64,000 nt of DNA from Zoogloea sp016790385 (GTDB lineage Bacteria > Pseudomonadota > Gammaproteobacteria > Burkholderiales > Rhodocyclaceae): the NCBI RefSeq assembly GCF_041916735.1, contig NZ_JAYRYY010000001.1. One strand, given 5' to 3'. Numbering within the stretch: position 1 is the first letter of the stretch; every line of letters starts with the position of its first letter. The notes under the pieces are model-generated. The model was not told the DNA's origin. It saw only the letters and a list, made by a program, of their open reading frames with translations, and ran no database searches. A program made the position numbers and the translations under genes. This document shows positions 42,310 through 51,605 of this stretch, one piece after another.

Positions 42310-43605
42310 TTACAGCAGGTGCATCTTCTTTGCGGATTCCGTCAGTTCGGTGCGGAAGTCCGGGTGGGCGATGGAGATCAGGGCCTGGCAGCGCTGTTTG
42401 GCGGTCTTGCCGCGCAGTTGCGCCACGCCGTACTCGGTTACCACGTAGTTGATGTCGTTCTTGCTGGTGGACACGTGGGTGCCCGGGGTCAGGGTCGGGA
42501 CGATGCGGGAGATGGCGCCGTCCTTGGCCGTGGAGGGCAGCACAATGAAGGCCTTGCCGCCCTTGGAGCGGTTGGCGGCGCGAACGAAGTCGGCCTGACC
42601 ACCCGTGCCGGAGTAGGGGATGGGGCCCAGGCTCTCGGAGCCGCACTGGCCGAGGAAATCGATCTCGAGGGTGGCGTTGATGGCAACGAGATTGTCGTTC
42701 TGGCCGGCCAGATAGGGGTCGTTGGTGAAGTCAACCGGGTGCATCTCAAACATCGGGTTGCGATCCACCCAGTCGTAGAGCTTCTTGGAGCCCAGCGCAA
42801 AGGTGGCCACCATCTTGCCCGGCAGGTAGTTCTTGCGACGGTTGGTGACCGCGCCGGCCTCGACCAGGGTCAGGATGCCGTCCCCGATCATCTCGGTGTG
42901 GATGCCCAGATCCTTCTTGTGGGTCAGCTGCATCACCACCGCATCCGGGATGCCGCCATAACCGATCTGGAGCGTGGAGCCATCGTCGATCAGGTCGGCC
43001 ACGTATTTGCCGATGGCTTCCTGGACGGGGCCGATGGTGGGCAGGCCGACTTCAAGAACGGGCTCGTTGTTCTCGATCAGGGCGGTGACCTGGGAGATGT
43101 GAATGTGGCAGTTGCCGAAGGCGAAGGGCACGTTCTCATTGACTTCAACGATCACGGCGCGGGCATTGCGGATGGCGGCCATGGTGTAGTCGGCCGCGAT
43201 GCCAAGGGAGAAGTAACCGTGCGCGTCCATCGGCGAAACCTGGGTGAACACCACCTCGGAGGGCATCAGGCCGCGATCGATCAGCTGGGGCATCTCGGAG
43301 AAATAGCTGGGCGTGAAATCGACCACGCCCTCGCGGAAGCCCGGACGGGTGGCGCCGCTGAAGAAGTAAGCCACATGGCGGACGTGCTCGGCGGTGGTGG
43401 GGTCCAGGTAGCCGAATTTGCGAACAGCCAGGATCTGGGACACCTTCACATCACGGAAGTCACGGCGGTGCTCGGAAAGGGCGGTGAGAAGGGCAGGCGG
43501 TTCGGCAACGGCGGTCGGCACCACGATGGTGTCGCCATTGTGCACGTTGCGGATGGCCTCGGCCGGCGTGACACGTTTGGCTGCGTACTGCTCCTGGTAA
43601 TTCAT
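42310..43605 (-). CDS. Acetyl-CoA hydrolase/transferase family protein
   Basis: A 431-residue CoA transferase of the acetyl-CoA hydrolase / 4-hydroxybutyrate CoA transferase family (cat1/ACH type). Characteristic segments include SPMDAHGYFSLG, IGYGGIPDAV, HTEMIGDGI and the active-site-containing C-terminal half with YSGTGGQADFVRAA. It moves CoA between acyl groups such as acetate and 4-hydroxybutyrate or succinate; the exact substrate is not determinable here. The start at 43605 has GGGAGA at the proper distance. It is monocistronic. Confidence 0.88.
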   Translation of the reverse strand: MNYQEQYAAKRVTPAEAIRNVHNGDTIVVPTAVAEPPALLTALSEHRRDFRDVKVSQILAVRKFGYLDPTTAEHVRHVAYFFSGATRPGFREGVVDFTPSYFSEMPQLIDRGLMPSEVVFTQVSPMDAHGYFSLGIAADYTMAAIRNARAVIVEVNENVPFAFGNCHIHISQVTALIENNEPVLEVGLPTIGPVQEAIGKYVADLIDDGSTLQIGYGGIPDAVVMQLTHKKDLGIHTEMIGDGILTLVEAGAVTNRRKNYLPGKMVATFALGSKKLYDWVDRNPMFEMHPVDFTNDPYLAGQNDNLVAINATLEIDFLGQCGSESLGPIPYSGTGGQADFVRAANRSKGGKAFIVLPSTAKDGAISRIVPTLTPGTHVSTSKNDINYVVTEYGVAQLRGKTAKQRCQALISIAHPDFRTELTESAKKMHLL

Positions 43606-43740
43606 GTGCTTATCTCCCACGGTCGTTGTTTTGGCGCAAATTAAACCACGCCTGAATGGCGCAGCATGTACTCGATTGTAAAACCCGCCTTTACCCCGCG
43701 CCCCTGGTCTGGATCAAGGATCGAGCCGGCCGGACGGGGC

Positions 43741-45027
43741 TCAGGGCAAAGCCGACCGGTTGCGCCCGAGGCAGGTGCGATGGCGTGCATCGACACGCTC
43801 GGCAAACCATGCGGTGGTCAGTTTGCGTTGGATCTTTGGGCTCTTCAGATCGATCCGGGGCATCGTCTCGCGGGGCAGGCGGGTGCCGGCGCGGGCGTCG
43901 GCAAGGGTGAAGACCCGGGCATACAGGGGGGTGCCGGCGAAGCGGGCGGTCTTCTCGAGGCGCAGATCGCGTTGCATCTCCGAGCGGGACAGTCCGAGCT
44001 GGCCTGCGAGGCCTTGCAAGGCCGTCAGTGTTGCGCTGGGCTCGGCCGCCGGAGCGCCGTCGACGTATCGCAGCAGGTCACCGTCCAGGGCCAGGGCCTG
44101 GCCGGAGAGCTTCGATACGGCTTCCTGGAAGGCGGCATTGCGGCTGCTGTAGCGGCCGGCATTGAAGTCGGCGAAGCGGTACAGGGGCTGGCTGTAGGGG
44201 GCCGGGTAGTCGAGGAGGATGGCGATTCCGAAGTACATTCCACCGCGGCGGGTGAACACTTCGTCACGCACACTGCCGCGCCGCGGATAGGGGTAGCCCT
44301 TTTCCTTCACGTGTTCCTCGGCAAAGGCCACGCTCACCTGCATCGGGCCGCCAGTGCGAACCGGGTTGTAGCCGCCCAGCAAGGTCTTGCCCGAGGGCAG
44401 TTCGGAGATCATGTCTTCGAACAGGGCGTTCATCTGCTTCTCGGTGCGCAGGCTGTCGATGCGGGCTTTGTAGCTGCGACCATCGGGAGATGTCTTGAGA
44501 AGGGCTGCGTCCACCAGCAGCTTCGGCAGGTGCAGGCGCTCGCGGCGCGAGTCGATTTCCTTCCAGACGATACGCGACAGGCCGGGCACCTCCGGATCGG
44601 CCTGGAAGGTGGACTCCTGCTCGGTCACGGCAATGGCGGCGCAGATATTGTCCGGGGTTGGGGGGATGCGCAGGGCGGCAAAGGCCGAGAAGATATCGGC
44701 CGCCCAGCCGTCGCGATCCTTCAGGGGCGCGGGCAGGTAGCTGGCCACCAGGGCCCGGCCTTCGTATTCGTCCGGGTAGGGGGCCGGCACAGGACGCGGT
44801 GTTGGTGCCGGTGCTGGCGGCGGCGCAACGGGCACCGGCGCTGCCGGAGCCTGCCGCGGTGGCTCGACGCTGATCGGCGGCCTTGGCGCCGGGAGGGCAG
44901 GTTCGGACGACGGCGCCGGGGGCAGACTTGGGGAGGGTCGTGACTCGACCGGGCCGGTGTTCGCGCAGCCGGCAAGAAGCGCGACGGCTGCGAGCGGGCC
45001 GAGGAGGCGGGGGATGGCGGATTTCAA
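43741..45027 (-). CDS. DUF1615 family lipoprotein
   Basis: A 428-residue protein. The first residues (SAIPRLLGPLAAVALLAGC) form a lipoprotein signal with Cys at the lipobox LLAGC. A long Pro/Ala/Ser-rich linker follows (about 25-110). The rest is the DUF1615 domain, recognised by GWAADIFSAFAALRIPPTP, NICAAIAVTEQESTFQADP and NPVRTGGPMQVSVAFAE. The TEQES segment resembles the catalytic Glu region of lysozyme-like folds, so a peptidoglycan role is possible. The TTG start overlaps the preceding gene's stop by 4 bases (TTGA), indicating coupled translation. Confidence 0.85.
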   Translation of the reverse strand: MKSAIPRLLGPLAAVALLAGCANTGPVESRPSPSLPPAPSSEPALPAPRPPISVEPPRQAPAAPVPVAPPPAPAPTPRPVPAPYPDEYEGRALVASYLPAPLKDRDGWAADIFSAFAALRIPPTPDNICAAIAVTEQESTFQADPEVPGLSRIVWKEIDSRRERLHLPKLLVDAALLKTSPDGRSYKARIDSLRTEKQMNALFEDMISELPSGKTLLGGYNPVRTGGPMQVSVAFAEEHVKEKGYPYPRRGSVRDEVFTRRGGMYFGIAILLDYPAPYSQPLYRFADFNAGRYSSRNAAFQEAVSKLSGQALALDGDLLRYVDGAPAAEPSATLTALQGLAGQLGLSRSEMQRDLRLEKTARFAGTPLYARVFTLADARAGTRLPRETMPRIDLKSPKIQRKLTTAWFAERVDARHRTCLGRNRSALP

Positions 45028-45263
45028 GCCTTCTCCGCACCCTTTTCGAGTTGTGCGATGCGACTCAGGCTGCGCGTGTAGAAGGCGGCGTAGCCGAGGC
45101 CCACCAGGGCCATCACCCCGGTGAGAAGGACGGGCCCCTCGGCGGGCTGGCCGGCCAATACATTGGCAATGAAGGAATAACCCAGCACCGCCGCAGCGGC
45201 GAAGCCGCCGATGATGCGGACCAGGGCGAAGGTTTTTTGTTGCTTGAGCGAGGGTGTGGACAT
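45024..45263 (-). CDS. Small two-helix membrane protein of unknown function
   Basis: A 79-residue protein with hydrophobic segments at about 13-37 and 43-62 and short charged ends. No known motif is visible. It is coupled to the DUF1615 lipoprotein gene by a 4-base stop/start overlap, so the two proteins probably act together at the envelope. Confidence 0.7.
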   Translation of the reverse strand: MSTPSLKQQKTFALVRIIGGFAAAAVLGYSFIANVLAGQPAEGPVLLTGVMALVGLGYAAFYTRSLSRIAQLEKGAEKA

Positions 45264-45337
45264 CGGCGGAGCGGTAGGGGAAGCGGAGTGGCGCGAGGAT
45301 CGGGCTTCTGCCCGTCCTCGTCAAGCACTCCGGCGCC

Positions 45338-46345
45338 TTACAGGATGCTCCGGCCCAGCCAGTAGCCGCCGGCGGCGATCAGGCCCGAGCAGGGAATGGT
45401 CAGCACCCAGGCCCACACAATGTTTCCCGCCACTCCCCAGCGCACGGCTGCCGTGCGTCGCACCGAGCCGACCCCCACGATCGCACCCGTGATGGTGTGG
45501 GTGGTGGAGACCGGAATGCCCAGGCTGGTGGCCAGGAAGAGGGTGATCGCGCCACCGGTTTCGGCACAGAAGCCGCCGACCGGCTTGAGTTTGGTGATGC
45601 GCTGGCCCATGGTCTTGACGATGCGCCATCCGCCGAAAAGGGTACCGAGGCCGATGGCCAGGTAGCACAGCACCACCACCCACATGGGCACCGGATCGCC
45701 ATGGGCGGTGACGCCGGCCGCCAGGAGCAGCATCCAGATGATGCCGACCGTCTTCTGCGCGTCGTTGCCACCATGACCGAGGCTGTACATGGCGGCCGAC
45801 ACCAGTTGCAGACGGCGGAACCACTTGTCGACCCGCCGCTGGGTCTTGTTGCGGCAAATCCAGGCAACCACCACCAGGATCAGGGAGCCGAGCAGGTAGC
45901 CGAAGAGGGGCGAAATGATGATGAACGCGACGGTCTTCCAGATACCGGCGGCGATCAGGGGATCGGTACCGGCCTTGGCAATGGCGGCGCCGACGATGCC
46001 GCCGATGAGGGCATGGGACGAGCTGGACGGGATGCCGTAATACCAGGTCACCACGTTCCAGGCGATGGCTCCGAGCAGTGCACCGAAGATCAGATAGTGA
46101 TCCACCACTGAAGGATCGATGATGCCCTTGCCGACGGTGCTCGCCACCTTCAGTTGAAACACGAAGAGCGCCACAAAGTTGAAGAAGGCGGCCCAGGCCA
46201 CGGCCTGATGGGGCTTGAGCACGCCGGTGGATACGACGGTGGCGATGGCATTGGCCGCGTCGTGAAAGCCGTTCATGAAGTCAAACAGCAGGGCGACGAC
46301 AACCAGCCCGGCGATGACCCAGAACCCGATCTGTACGGTTTCCAT
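45338..46345 (-). CDS. pit: Inorganic phosphate transporter (Pit family)
   Basis: A 335-residue inner-membrane symporter with about 10 membrane helices. Family motifs are repeated: DFMNGFHDAANAIATVVSTGVL near residue 25 and HGGNDAQKTVGII in the middle. Pit proteins take up phosphate, often as metal phosphate, using the proton gradient. The DUF47 protein encoded 8 bases upstream is its usual partner. Confidence 0.93.
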   Translation of the reverse strand: METVQIGFWVIAGLVVVALLFDFMNGFHDAANAIATVVSTGVLKPHQAVAWAAFFNFVALFVFQLKVASTVGKGIIDPSVVDHYLIFGALLGAIAWNVVTWYYGIPSSSSHALIGGIVGAAIAKAGTDPLIAAGIWKTVAFIIISPLFGYLLGSLILVVVAWICRNKTQRRVDKWFRRLQLVSAAMYSLGHGGNDAQKTVGIIWMLLLAAGVTAHGDPVPMWVVVLCYLAIGLGTLFGGWRIVKTMGQRITKLKPVGGFCAETGGAITLFLATSLGIPVSTTHTITGAIVGVGSVRRTAAVRWGVAGNIVWAWVLTIPCSGLIAAGGYWLGRSIL

Positions 46346-46353
46346 GGCAGTGC

Positions 46354-47016
46354 TCAGGCGTTTTCGAGCACGATGCCTTCGACGATCTTGGCGACGTCCT
46401 CGCAGCGGTCGGTAATCGATTCGAGCTGCTCGTAGATGGCCTTGAGTTTCATGACCTGGAGCGCGTCACGTTCGTCGCGGAAGAGGCGCGACATGGCGCC
46501 GCGCATGATGCGGTCGGCGTCGGTTTCGAGACGGTCGATTTCCTGGCAGGTCTGGAGGATGGCGCTGGCGTTGTCCATGTTGGAAATGAGGCCGACGACG
46601 ATCTTCACCCGAGTGCAGCACGACAGGCTGACGTTGGCCAGTTGCAGGGCTTCCGGGGTGATGCGCTGGATGTGGTAGAGCGTGGTGCACTCGGCGACGT
46701 CCTGGACGGTGTCGAGAATGTCGTCCATGGCGTTGATGAGGCCGTGGATTTCGTCGCGGTCTAGGGGAGTGATGAAGCTTTTGTGGAGCTGGGCGATGGT
46801 TTCGTGGGTGATCTTGTCCGCGGCCTGTTCGATGGCTTCAATGGCGCTGATGTGCTGCTCCGCGCTGGCCAGATCCTCCATCAGGGCAACGAGGGCCTGA
46901 CCGCCGAGGACAATTTGTTCTGCATGGGAATTGAAGAGTTCAAAAAAACGGCCCTCGTGGGGCAGCAGGCGTCCGAACATGAGTTTTGTGGCAATCGAAT
47001 GACTGTAATGTTTCAT
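46354..47016 (-). CDS. DUF47 PhoU-like protein, Pit accessory
   Basis: A 220-residue all-helical protein of the DUF47 (PhoU-like) family, with the characteristic pattern F-x-L-F-N-x-H, acidic-residue-rich helices (ALETTPLDRDEIHGLINAMDDILD-like) and MRGAMSRLFRDERD near residue 170. These proteins regulate Pit-type transport. The gene order DUF47-pit is standard, and the 8-base gap shows cotranscription. Confidence 0.92.
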   Translation of the reverse strand: MKHYSHSIATKLMFGRLLPHEGRFFELFNSHAEQIVLGGQALVALMEDLASAEQHISAIEAIEQAADKITHETIAQLHKSFITPLDRDEIHGLINAMDDILDTVQDVAECTTLYHIQRITPEALQLANVSLSCCTRVKIVVGLISNMDNASAILQTCQEIDRLETDADRIMRGAMSRLFRDERDALQVMKLKAIYEQLESITDRCEDVAKIVEGIVLENA

Positions 47017-47179
47017 TTTAACAGAGCCTATCCCTGTCCACGAGCCCGCGCGTGCCGAGTGTGGGTTGCCCGCAACGCCCCGGCTGTGCTTCAGCCAGCC
47101 TGATTGCTGCCGTTAGCTTCGGCGGGGCCCGTTGTTCCTCACGGAGGCGGGAGTACGCGATTCGCGATGGAGCAGAGGT

Positions 47180-48523
47180 ATGCCACTGGGCGGTTTGAAG
47201 CTGTCGGAGCTGATCGGGGCGCTCAGCCATGCCCTGGACATCACTGAGGGGCAGCCTGAAGGGCATTGCGTGCGCTGCTGCTGGATCGGCATGCATGTGG
47301 GCCGGGCGATGGGGCTTTCCGACGAGGCGCTGTGGGAGCTGTATTACACCCTCCTGCTGAAGGACCTGGGATGCAGCAGCAACGCGGCGCGGATCTGCCA
47401 GCTCTACCTGACGGACGATCTGTCGTTCAAGCGCGATTTCAAGCTGGTGGACGGCAGCCTGCCCAAGGTACTGAAGTTCGTTGTCGGTCACACCGGCCTG
47501 GGGAGTGCAATGGGCGAGCGCCTGAAGGCCATTGCCAATATTTTCCGCAATGGTGACGAGCTCGCCCAGGAGCTGATCGAAACCCGTTGCACCCGAGGTG
47601 CCGACATTGCACGCCAGTTGCGTTTCGGCGAAGCCGTGGCGATGGGTATCCACTGCCTGGATGAACATTGGGACGGGGGCGGAAGGCCGGCAAGGCTGCG
47701 GGGGGAGGCCATTCCGGTGTTTTCCCGCATTGCGCTGCTGGCGCAGGTGGTGGACGTATTCAACGTCTCGGACGGCGTGGATGCGGCGAGCTGGGAGGTG
47801 GAGGACCGCTGCGGCAGCTGGTTCGACCCGGCGGTGGTGGCGGCTTTTCGGCGGGTGGCCGAATCGGCGGAGTTCTGGGAGCGCCTGGCGGCGCCCGATC
47901 TGGATCGGGCGGTGTTTGCCCTTGAGCCGGGGCGCTTTGTGGTGCCCCTGGATGAAGATTATCTCGACGAGATCGCCATGGCTTTCGGACAGGTGGTGGA
48001 TTCAAAAAGCCCCTACACGGCGGGCCACAGCAGCAGGGTGGCGCTCTACACCGACAGAATTGCGCAAGCGCTGGAGATCGTCCCGGCACGTCGGCGCTGG
48101 CTGAAACGCGCGGCCCTGCTCCACGACATGGGCAAGCTGGGGGTGAGCAATGCGATCCTGGACAAGCCGGGCAAGCTGGATGTGGAGGAGTGGGCAGCGG
48201 TGCAGCGTCATGCCCAATTCACCGAGGCCATCCTGTCACGGATCGATGCCTTCGGCGAGCTGGCCCGGGTGTCCGGGGCACACCACGAACGCCTTGACGG
48301 CAAGGGTTATCCGCGGGGCCTGCAGGGAGAGGCCATTTCACTGGAGACCCGTATCATCACGACCGCCGACATTTTCGATGCGATCACCGCGGAACGCCCC
48401 TACCGCGGGGCGGTGCCGGTGTCGAAAACCCTGGAGATCATGGGACGGGAGGTGGGGCAGGCCATCGACGCGCATTGCTTCGATGCCCTGCAGCAGATCG
48501 TCGGCGACCTTGATCTGGGTTGA
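47180..48523 (+). CDS. Tandem HD-GYP-domain protein (degenerate + intact)
   Basis: A 447-residue cytoplasmic protein with two HD-GYP-like domains. The C-terminal domain is intact: His283 region AGHSSRV, His315-Asp316 in LLHDMGK, HHE at 368-370 and Gly375-Tyr376-Pro377; it should hydrolyse cyclic di-GMP. The N-terminal part (about 10-210) shows a matching but altered pattern: GHCVRCCWIG, LLLKDLGC where LLHDIGK is expected, and DEHWDGGGRP where HHE...GYP is expected. It is therefore an inactive paralogous domain, perhaps regulatory. The start at 47180 has GGAG upstream; an in-frame ATG at 47132 is less likely. Confidence 0.88.
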   Translation: MPLGGLKLSELIGALSHALDITEGQPEGHCVRCCWIGMHVGRAMGLSDEALWELYYTLLLKDLGCSSNAARICQLYLTDDLSFKRDFKLVDGSLPKVLKFVVGHTGLGSAMGERLKAIANIFRNGDELAQELIETRCTRGADIARQLRFGEAVAMGIHCLDEHWDGGGRPARLRGEAIPVFSRIALLAQVVDVFNVSDGVDAASWEVEDRCGSWFDPAVVAAFRRVAESAEFWERLAAPDLDRAVFALEPGRFVVPLDEDYLDEIAMAFGQVVDSKSPYTAGHSSRVALYTDRIAQALEIVPARRRWLKRAALLHDMGKLGVSNAILDKPGKLDVEEWAAVQRHAQFTEAILSRIDAFGELARVSGAHHERLDGKGYPRGLQGEAISLETRIITTADIFDAITAERPYRGAVPVSKTLEIMGREVGQAIDAHCFDALQQIVGDLDLG

Positions 48524-48532
48524 GCTGCGGCC

Positions 48533-50335
48533 TCAGCTCCTGGGTTTGCGGGGTTTGAAGTCCCCACCCTGGCGGTCAAATCCGCCTTCCTTGCGGAAAG
48601 GCTTCTTGGGCGGGGCTCCGCGGCCGCCAGGGCCGGGACGACCGCGTTCGCGGGCCGCTTCTTCGGGGTTGGCCAGCCGGATGTTGAGTGCTTGCTGACG
48701 CACCCGCGCCCGGCGCAGAACCTGAAGAACGTCATTGGACAGGTCGGCGGGCAGTTCCACCGTGCTGTAATCCTCAAAGAGGTTGATCTGGCCGATGAAG
48801 CGGCTTTCGATGCCTGCCTCGTTGGCAATGGCGCCCACGATGTCCTTGGGTGAGGCCATGTGTTCGCGCCCCACGTCGATGCGATAGCGGGCGAGACGAC
48901 CCTCGGCGTAGTCACGGCGGCGTTCCAGGATCTGGCCCCGATTCTCGCGTGCCTCCCGCGGCGCGCGGGGTTCCAGCTTGCCGGCGGCCAGCTGGGCGAT
49001 GTCGGGCCGTCCGGTTTCGGGCATCTGGAGGGGGCGGTCTTTCTGGGCCAGAAAGGCCAGGGCGGCGGCGATCTCGTGGATGTCGGCGTCGTGCTGGGCT
49101 TCCATGCCGGCGATCACGTCGAGGAAGAAGCCCAGGTCTTCGGCTTCAAGCACCTCCGCCACTTGCTGGCGGAAGGCGGCGACACGCTTGTCGGCCACGG
49201 CCTCGCGGCTGGGGAGCTTGAGCAGTTCGATGGGCTGGCGGGTGGCCCGCTCGATCTGGCGCAGGAGATGGGTTTCGCGCGGCGCCACGAAGAGGATGGC
49301 GTTGCCCGCACGCCCTGCTCGGCCGGTGCGCCCGATGCGGTGGACGTAGGCCTCGGTGTCGTAGGGAATGTCGTAGTTGATCACGTGGCTGACGCGGGGC
49401 ACGTCGATGCCGCGGGCGGCCACGTCGGTGGCGACGACGATGTCGAGGGTTTTGTTCTTTAGCTGCTCGATCACGCGCTCCCGCAGCTGCTGTGTCATGT
49501 CGCCGTTGAGGCAGGCTGCCGCGTAGCCACGGGCTTCGAGCTTCTCGGCGAGTTCGACGGTGGCGGTCTTGGTGCGCACAAAGACGATGGCGGCATCGAA
49601 GTCGTCCTCGACTTCGAGGATGCGGGTCAGGGCATCGAGCTTGTGGGGGCCGGCGATCTGGAGGAAACGCTGGTGGATGGTGGAGACCGTGGTGGTGGCC
49701 GCCTTGATCTTCACTTCCTTGGGGTCGCGAAGGTAGCGATGGGCGACCCGCCGGATGGCGTCCGGCATGGTGGCCGAGAAGAGGGCCGTCTGACGTTCTG
49801 TGGGGAGGTGCTGGAGGATCCACTCCACGTCATCGATGAAGCCCATGCGCAGCATCTCGTCGGCTTCGTCGAGCACGAGGGTGCTCAGGTTGTCGAGGTT
49901 GAGGCTCTTGCGCTCGATGTGATCCATCACCCGGCCCGGGGTGCCGACGATGACGTGGGCGCCCCGCTGCAACTGCCGCAGTTGCACCACCATGCTCTGG
50001 CCGCCATAAATGGGAAGCACGTGGAAGCCCGGCATCTTGCTGGCGTAGCGCTGGAAGGCCTCAGCCACCTGGATGGCCAGCTCGCGGGTGGGGGCCAGCA
50101 CCAGAACCTGGGGGTTGCGCTTGCCGATGTCCACGCGGTCAAGGGCGGGCAGGGCGAAGGCGGCGGTCTTGCCGGTGCCGGTCTGGGCCTCGCCAAGGAT
50201 GTCGTGGCCCGCCAGGAGATGCGGAATGCAGGCTGCCTGGATGGGCGAGGGGGTTTCGTAACCGATCTCGGCGAGGGCCGCGAGAATGGGGGCCTGGAGA
50301 TCAAGCTGGTCGAAACGTTCGATGGGAGCAGTCAT
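48533..50335 (-). CDS. deaD: DEAD-box ATP-dependent RNA helicase (DeaD/CsdA-type)
   Basis: A 600-residue helicase with all DEAD-box motifs: Q-motif around GYETPSPIQ, AQTGTGKT, PTRELA, TPGRV, VLDEADEML, SAT (LFSATMP), VATDVAARGIDV and HRIGRTGRAGR. The C-terminal part from about 440 contains the DbpA-type RNA-binding domain (VGAIANEAGIESRFIGQINLF), then a Gly/Arg/Lys-rich tail. It unwinds RNA in ribosome assembly and cold adaptation. It is convergent with the HD-GYP gene with a 9-base gap. Confidence 0.93.
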   Translation of the reverse strand: MTAPIERFDQLDLQAPILAALAEIGYETPSPIQAACIPHLLAGHDILGEAQTGTGKTAAFALPALDRVDIGKRNPQVLVLAPTRELAIQVAEAFQRYASKMPGFHVLPIYGGQSMVVQLRQLQRGAHVIVGTPGRVMDHIERKSLNLDNLSTLVLDEADEMLRMGFIDDVEWILQHLPTERQTALFSATMPDAIRRVAHRYLRDPKEVKIKAATTTVSTIHQRFLQIAGPHKLDALTRILEVEDDFDAAIVFVRTKTATVELAEKLEARGYAAACLNGDMTQQLRERVIEQLKNKTLDIVVATDVAARGIDVPRVSHVINYDIPYDTEAYVHRIGRTGRAGRAGNAILFVAPRETHLLRQIERATRQPIELLKLPSREAVADKRVAAFRQQVAEVLEAEDLGFFLDVIAGMEAQHDADIHEIAAALAFLAQKDRPLQMPETGRPDIAQLAAGKLEPRAPREARENRGQILERRRDYAEGRLARYRIDVGREHMASPKDIVGAIANEAGIESRFIGQINLFEDYSTVELPADLSNDVLQVLRRARVRQQALNIRLANPEEAARERGRPGPGGRGAPPKKPFRKEGGFDRQGGDFKPRKPRS

Positions 50336-50449
50336 GGGAACGGGGCGCGGGCCGGGTGAAGGGTGAAGCGGTCTTGGGCCCGGGGAAAGAAGCGGCTTCA
50401 GATAAACCGCGATTTTACCGGAAGCGCACCCGGCCGTCCCGTTGGCGGT

Positions 50450-51154
50450 TCACGGATTCTTTACGGTTGTTGCATCCTGCCCGAAGAGAATCTGGCGCGA
50501 TGCTTCGCTGACCGATGGCGCCGTATTGATGTTTGCCGCGAGGGCGTAGGCTTGCCGGGTCGCCGGGCGCTGCTCGATGGCCTCGAACCAGCGCTTCAGA
50601 TTGGGGAAGTCGTCCAGGCTCTGACGCTGCCGGGTATGGGGCACGATCCACGGGTAGCAGGCCATGTCGGCAATCGAGTAGTCGGCGCCGGCAATGAAGT
50701 CCCGATCGGCAAGGCGCTTGTCGAGCACGGCGTAGAGGCGCGCTGTTTCCTTTACGTAACGCTCGATGGCATAGGGTATGACTTCCGGCGCGTACTGGAC
50801 GAAGTGATGGTTCTGGCCCGCCATGGGGCCCAGGCCGCCCATCTGCCAGAACAGCCATTGCAGGGTGTCGATGCGGACGCGCGGGTCGGCGGACAGGAAG
50901 CGGCCGGTTTTGTCGGCCAGATAAAGGAGGATTGCGCCGGACTCGAAGACGGAGATCGGTTCGCCTCCCCCCGCCGGGGCGGTGTCGACAATGGCCGGGA
51001 TGCGGTTGTTGGGGGCAATGCGCAGGAAATCCGGCTGGAACTGTTCGCCCTTGCCGATGTTGATGGGCAGGATGCGGTAAGGCAGGCCGCTCTCTTCCAG
51101 GAAGAGGGTGATCTTGTGGCCGTTGGGGGTGGTCCAGTAGTAAAGGTCGATCAT
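50450..51154 (-). CDS. Glutathione S-transferase (YfcG/GstB-like)
   Basis: A 234-residue glutathione transferase-like protein with the YWTTPNGHKITLFLEE opening, NNRIPAIVD and SVFESGAILLYLADK glutathione-binding segments, and an all-helical C-terminal domain. The TTPN start resembles the YfcG group of disulfide-bond oxidoreductases that use Thr/Asn rather than a catalytic Cys. It overlaps the upstream RHH gene by 4 bases (ATGA). Confidence 0.88.
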   Translation of the reverse strand: MIDLYYWTTPNGHKITLFLEESGLPYRILPINIGKGEQFQPDFLRIAPNNRIPAIVDTAPAGGGEPISVFESGAILLYLADKTGRFLSADPRVRIDTLQWLFWQMGGLGPMAGQNHHFVQYAPEVIPYAIERYVKETARLYAVLDKRLADRDFIAGADYSIADMACYPWIVPHTRQRQSLDDFPNLKRWFEAIEQRPATRQAYALAANINTAPSVSEASRQILFGQDATTVKNP

Positions 51155-51519
51155 GGTCTTTTCTCAGGCTGCGGGCGGTGTCCGGTGGCCAGCACCCAGG
51201 TGGCGTCGAGACTGCGAATGGGTATGCCGGGGTCGGTGGGGATGCGGCCGGCCAGCTGAAGCTGCTGGTAGCGCATGCAGGTGACCCGCAGGAAGGACGA
51301 AAAGTTCGCGTGTTCATCAAGGCGGCCGCTTGCCACCAGTTCGTCGTAGAGGCGGCTGACCAGCTGGGGCACGCTCAGGCCGTCCCGTTGGCCGATTTCT
51401 TCCAGTACGGCCCAGAAAAGATTCTCGAGGCGGAGGCTGGTGGCTACACCATGCAGGCGGATGGAGCGGCTGCGGGTGGCGTACAGCTCGGGGTCGGCGC
51501 TGATGAAAATCTGGCACAT
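51151..51519 (-). CDS. Ribbon-helix-helix domain protein
   Basis: A 122-residue protein of the RHH_4 type. It starts MCQIFISADPELY, then RSIRLHGVATSLRLENLFW, a region that fits a ribbon-helix-helix DNA-binding fold, followed by helices. The family is widespread in proteobacteria; regulation is assumed from the fold, with the target unknown. It is coupled to the downstream GST gene by a 4-base overlap. Confidence 0.8.
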   Translation of the reverse strand: MCQIFISADPELYATRSRSIRLHGVATSLRLENLFWAVLEEIGQRDGLSVPQLVSRLYDELVASGRLDEHANFSSFLRVTCMRYQQLQLAGRIPTDPGIPIRSLDATWVLATGHRPQPEKRP

Positions 51520-51605
51520 CGTCGCGTAGCTCCTGAAACGGGGAAGCCCCCGTCAGACCATTGTAGGTGCAGCGGGGGCGTGTGCCGAGTTGGGGACTAT
51601 CCTGA

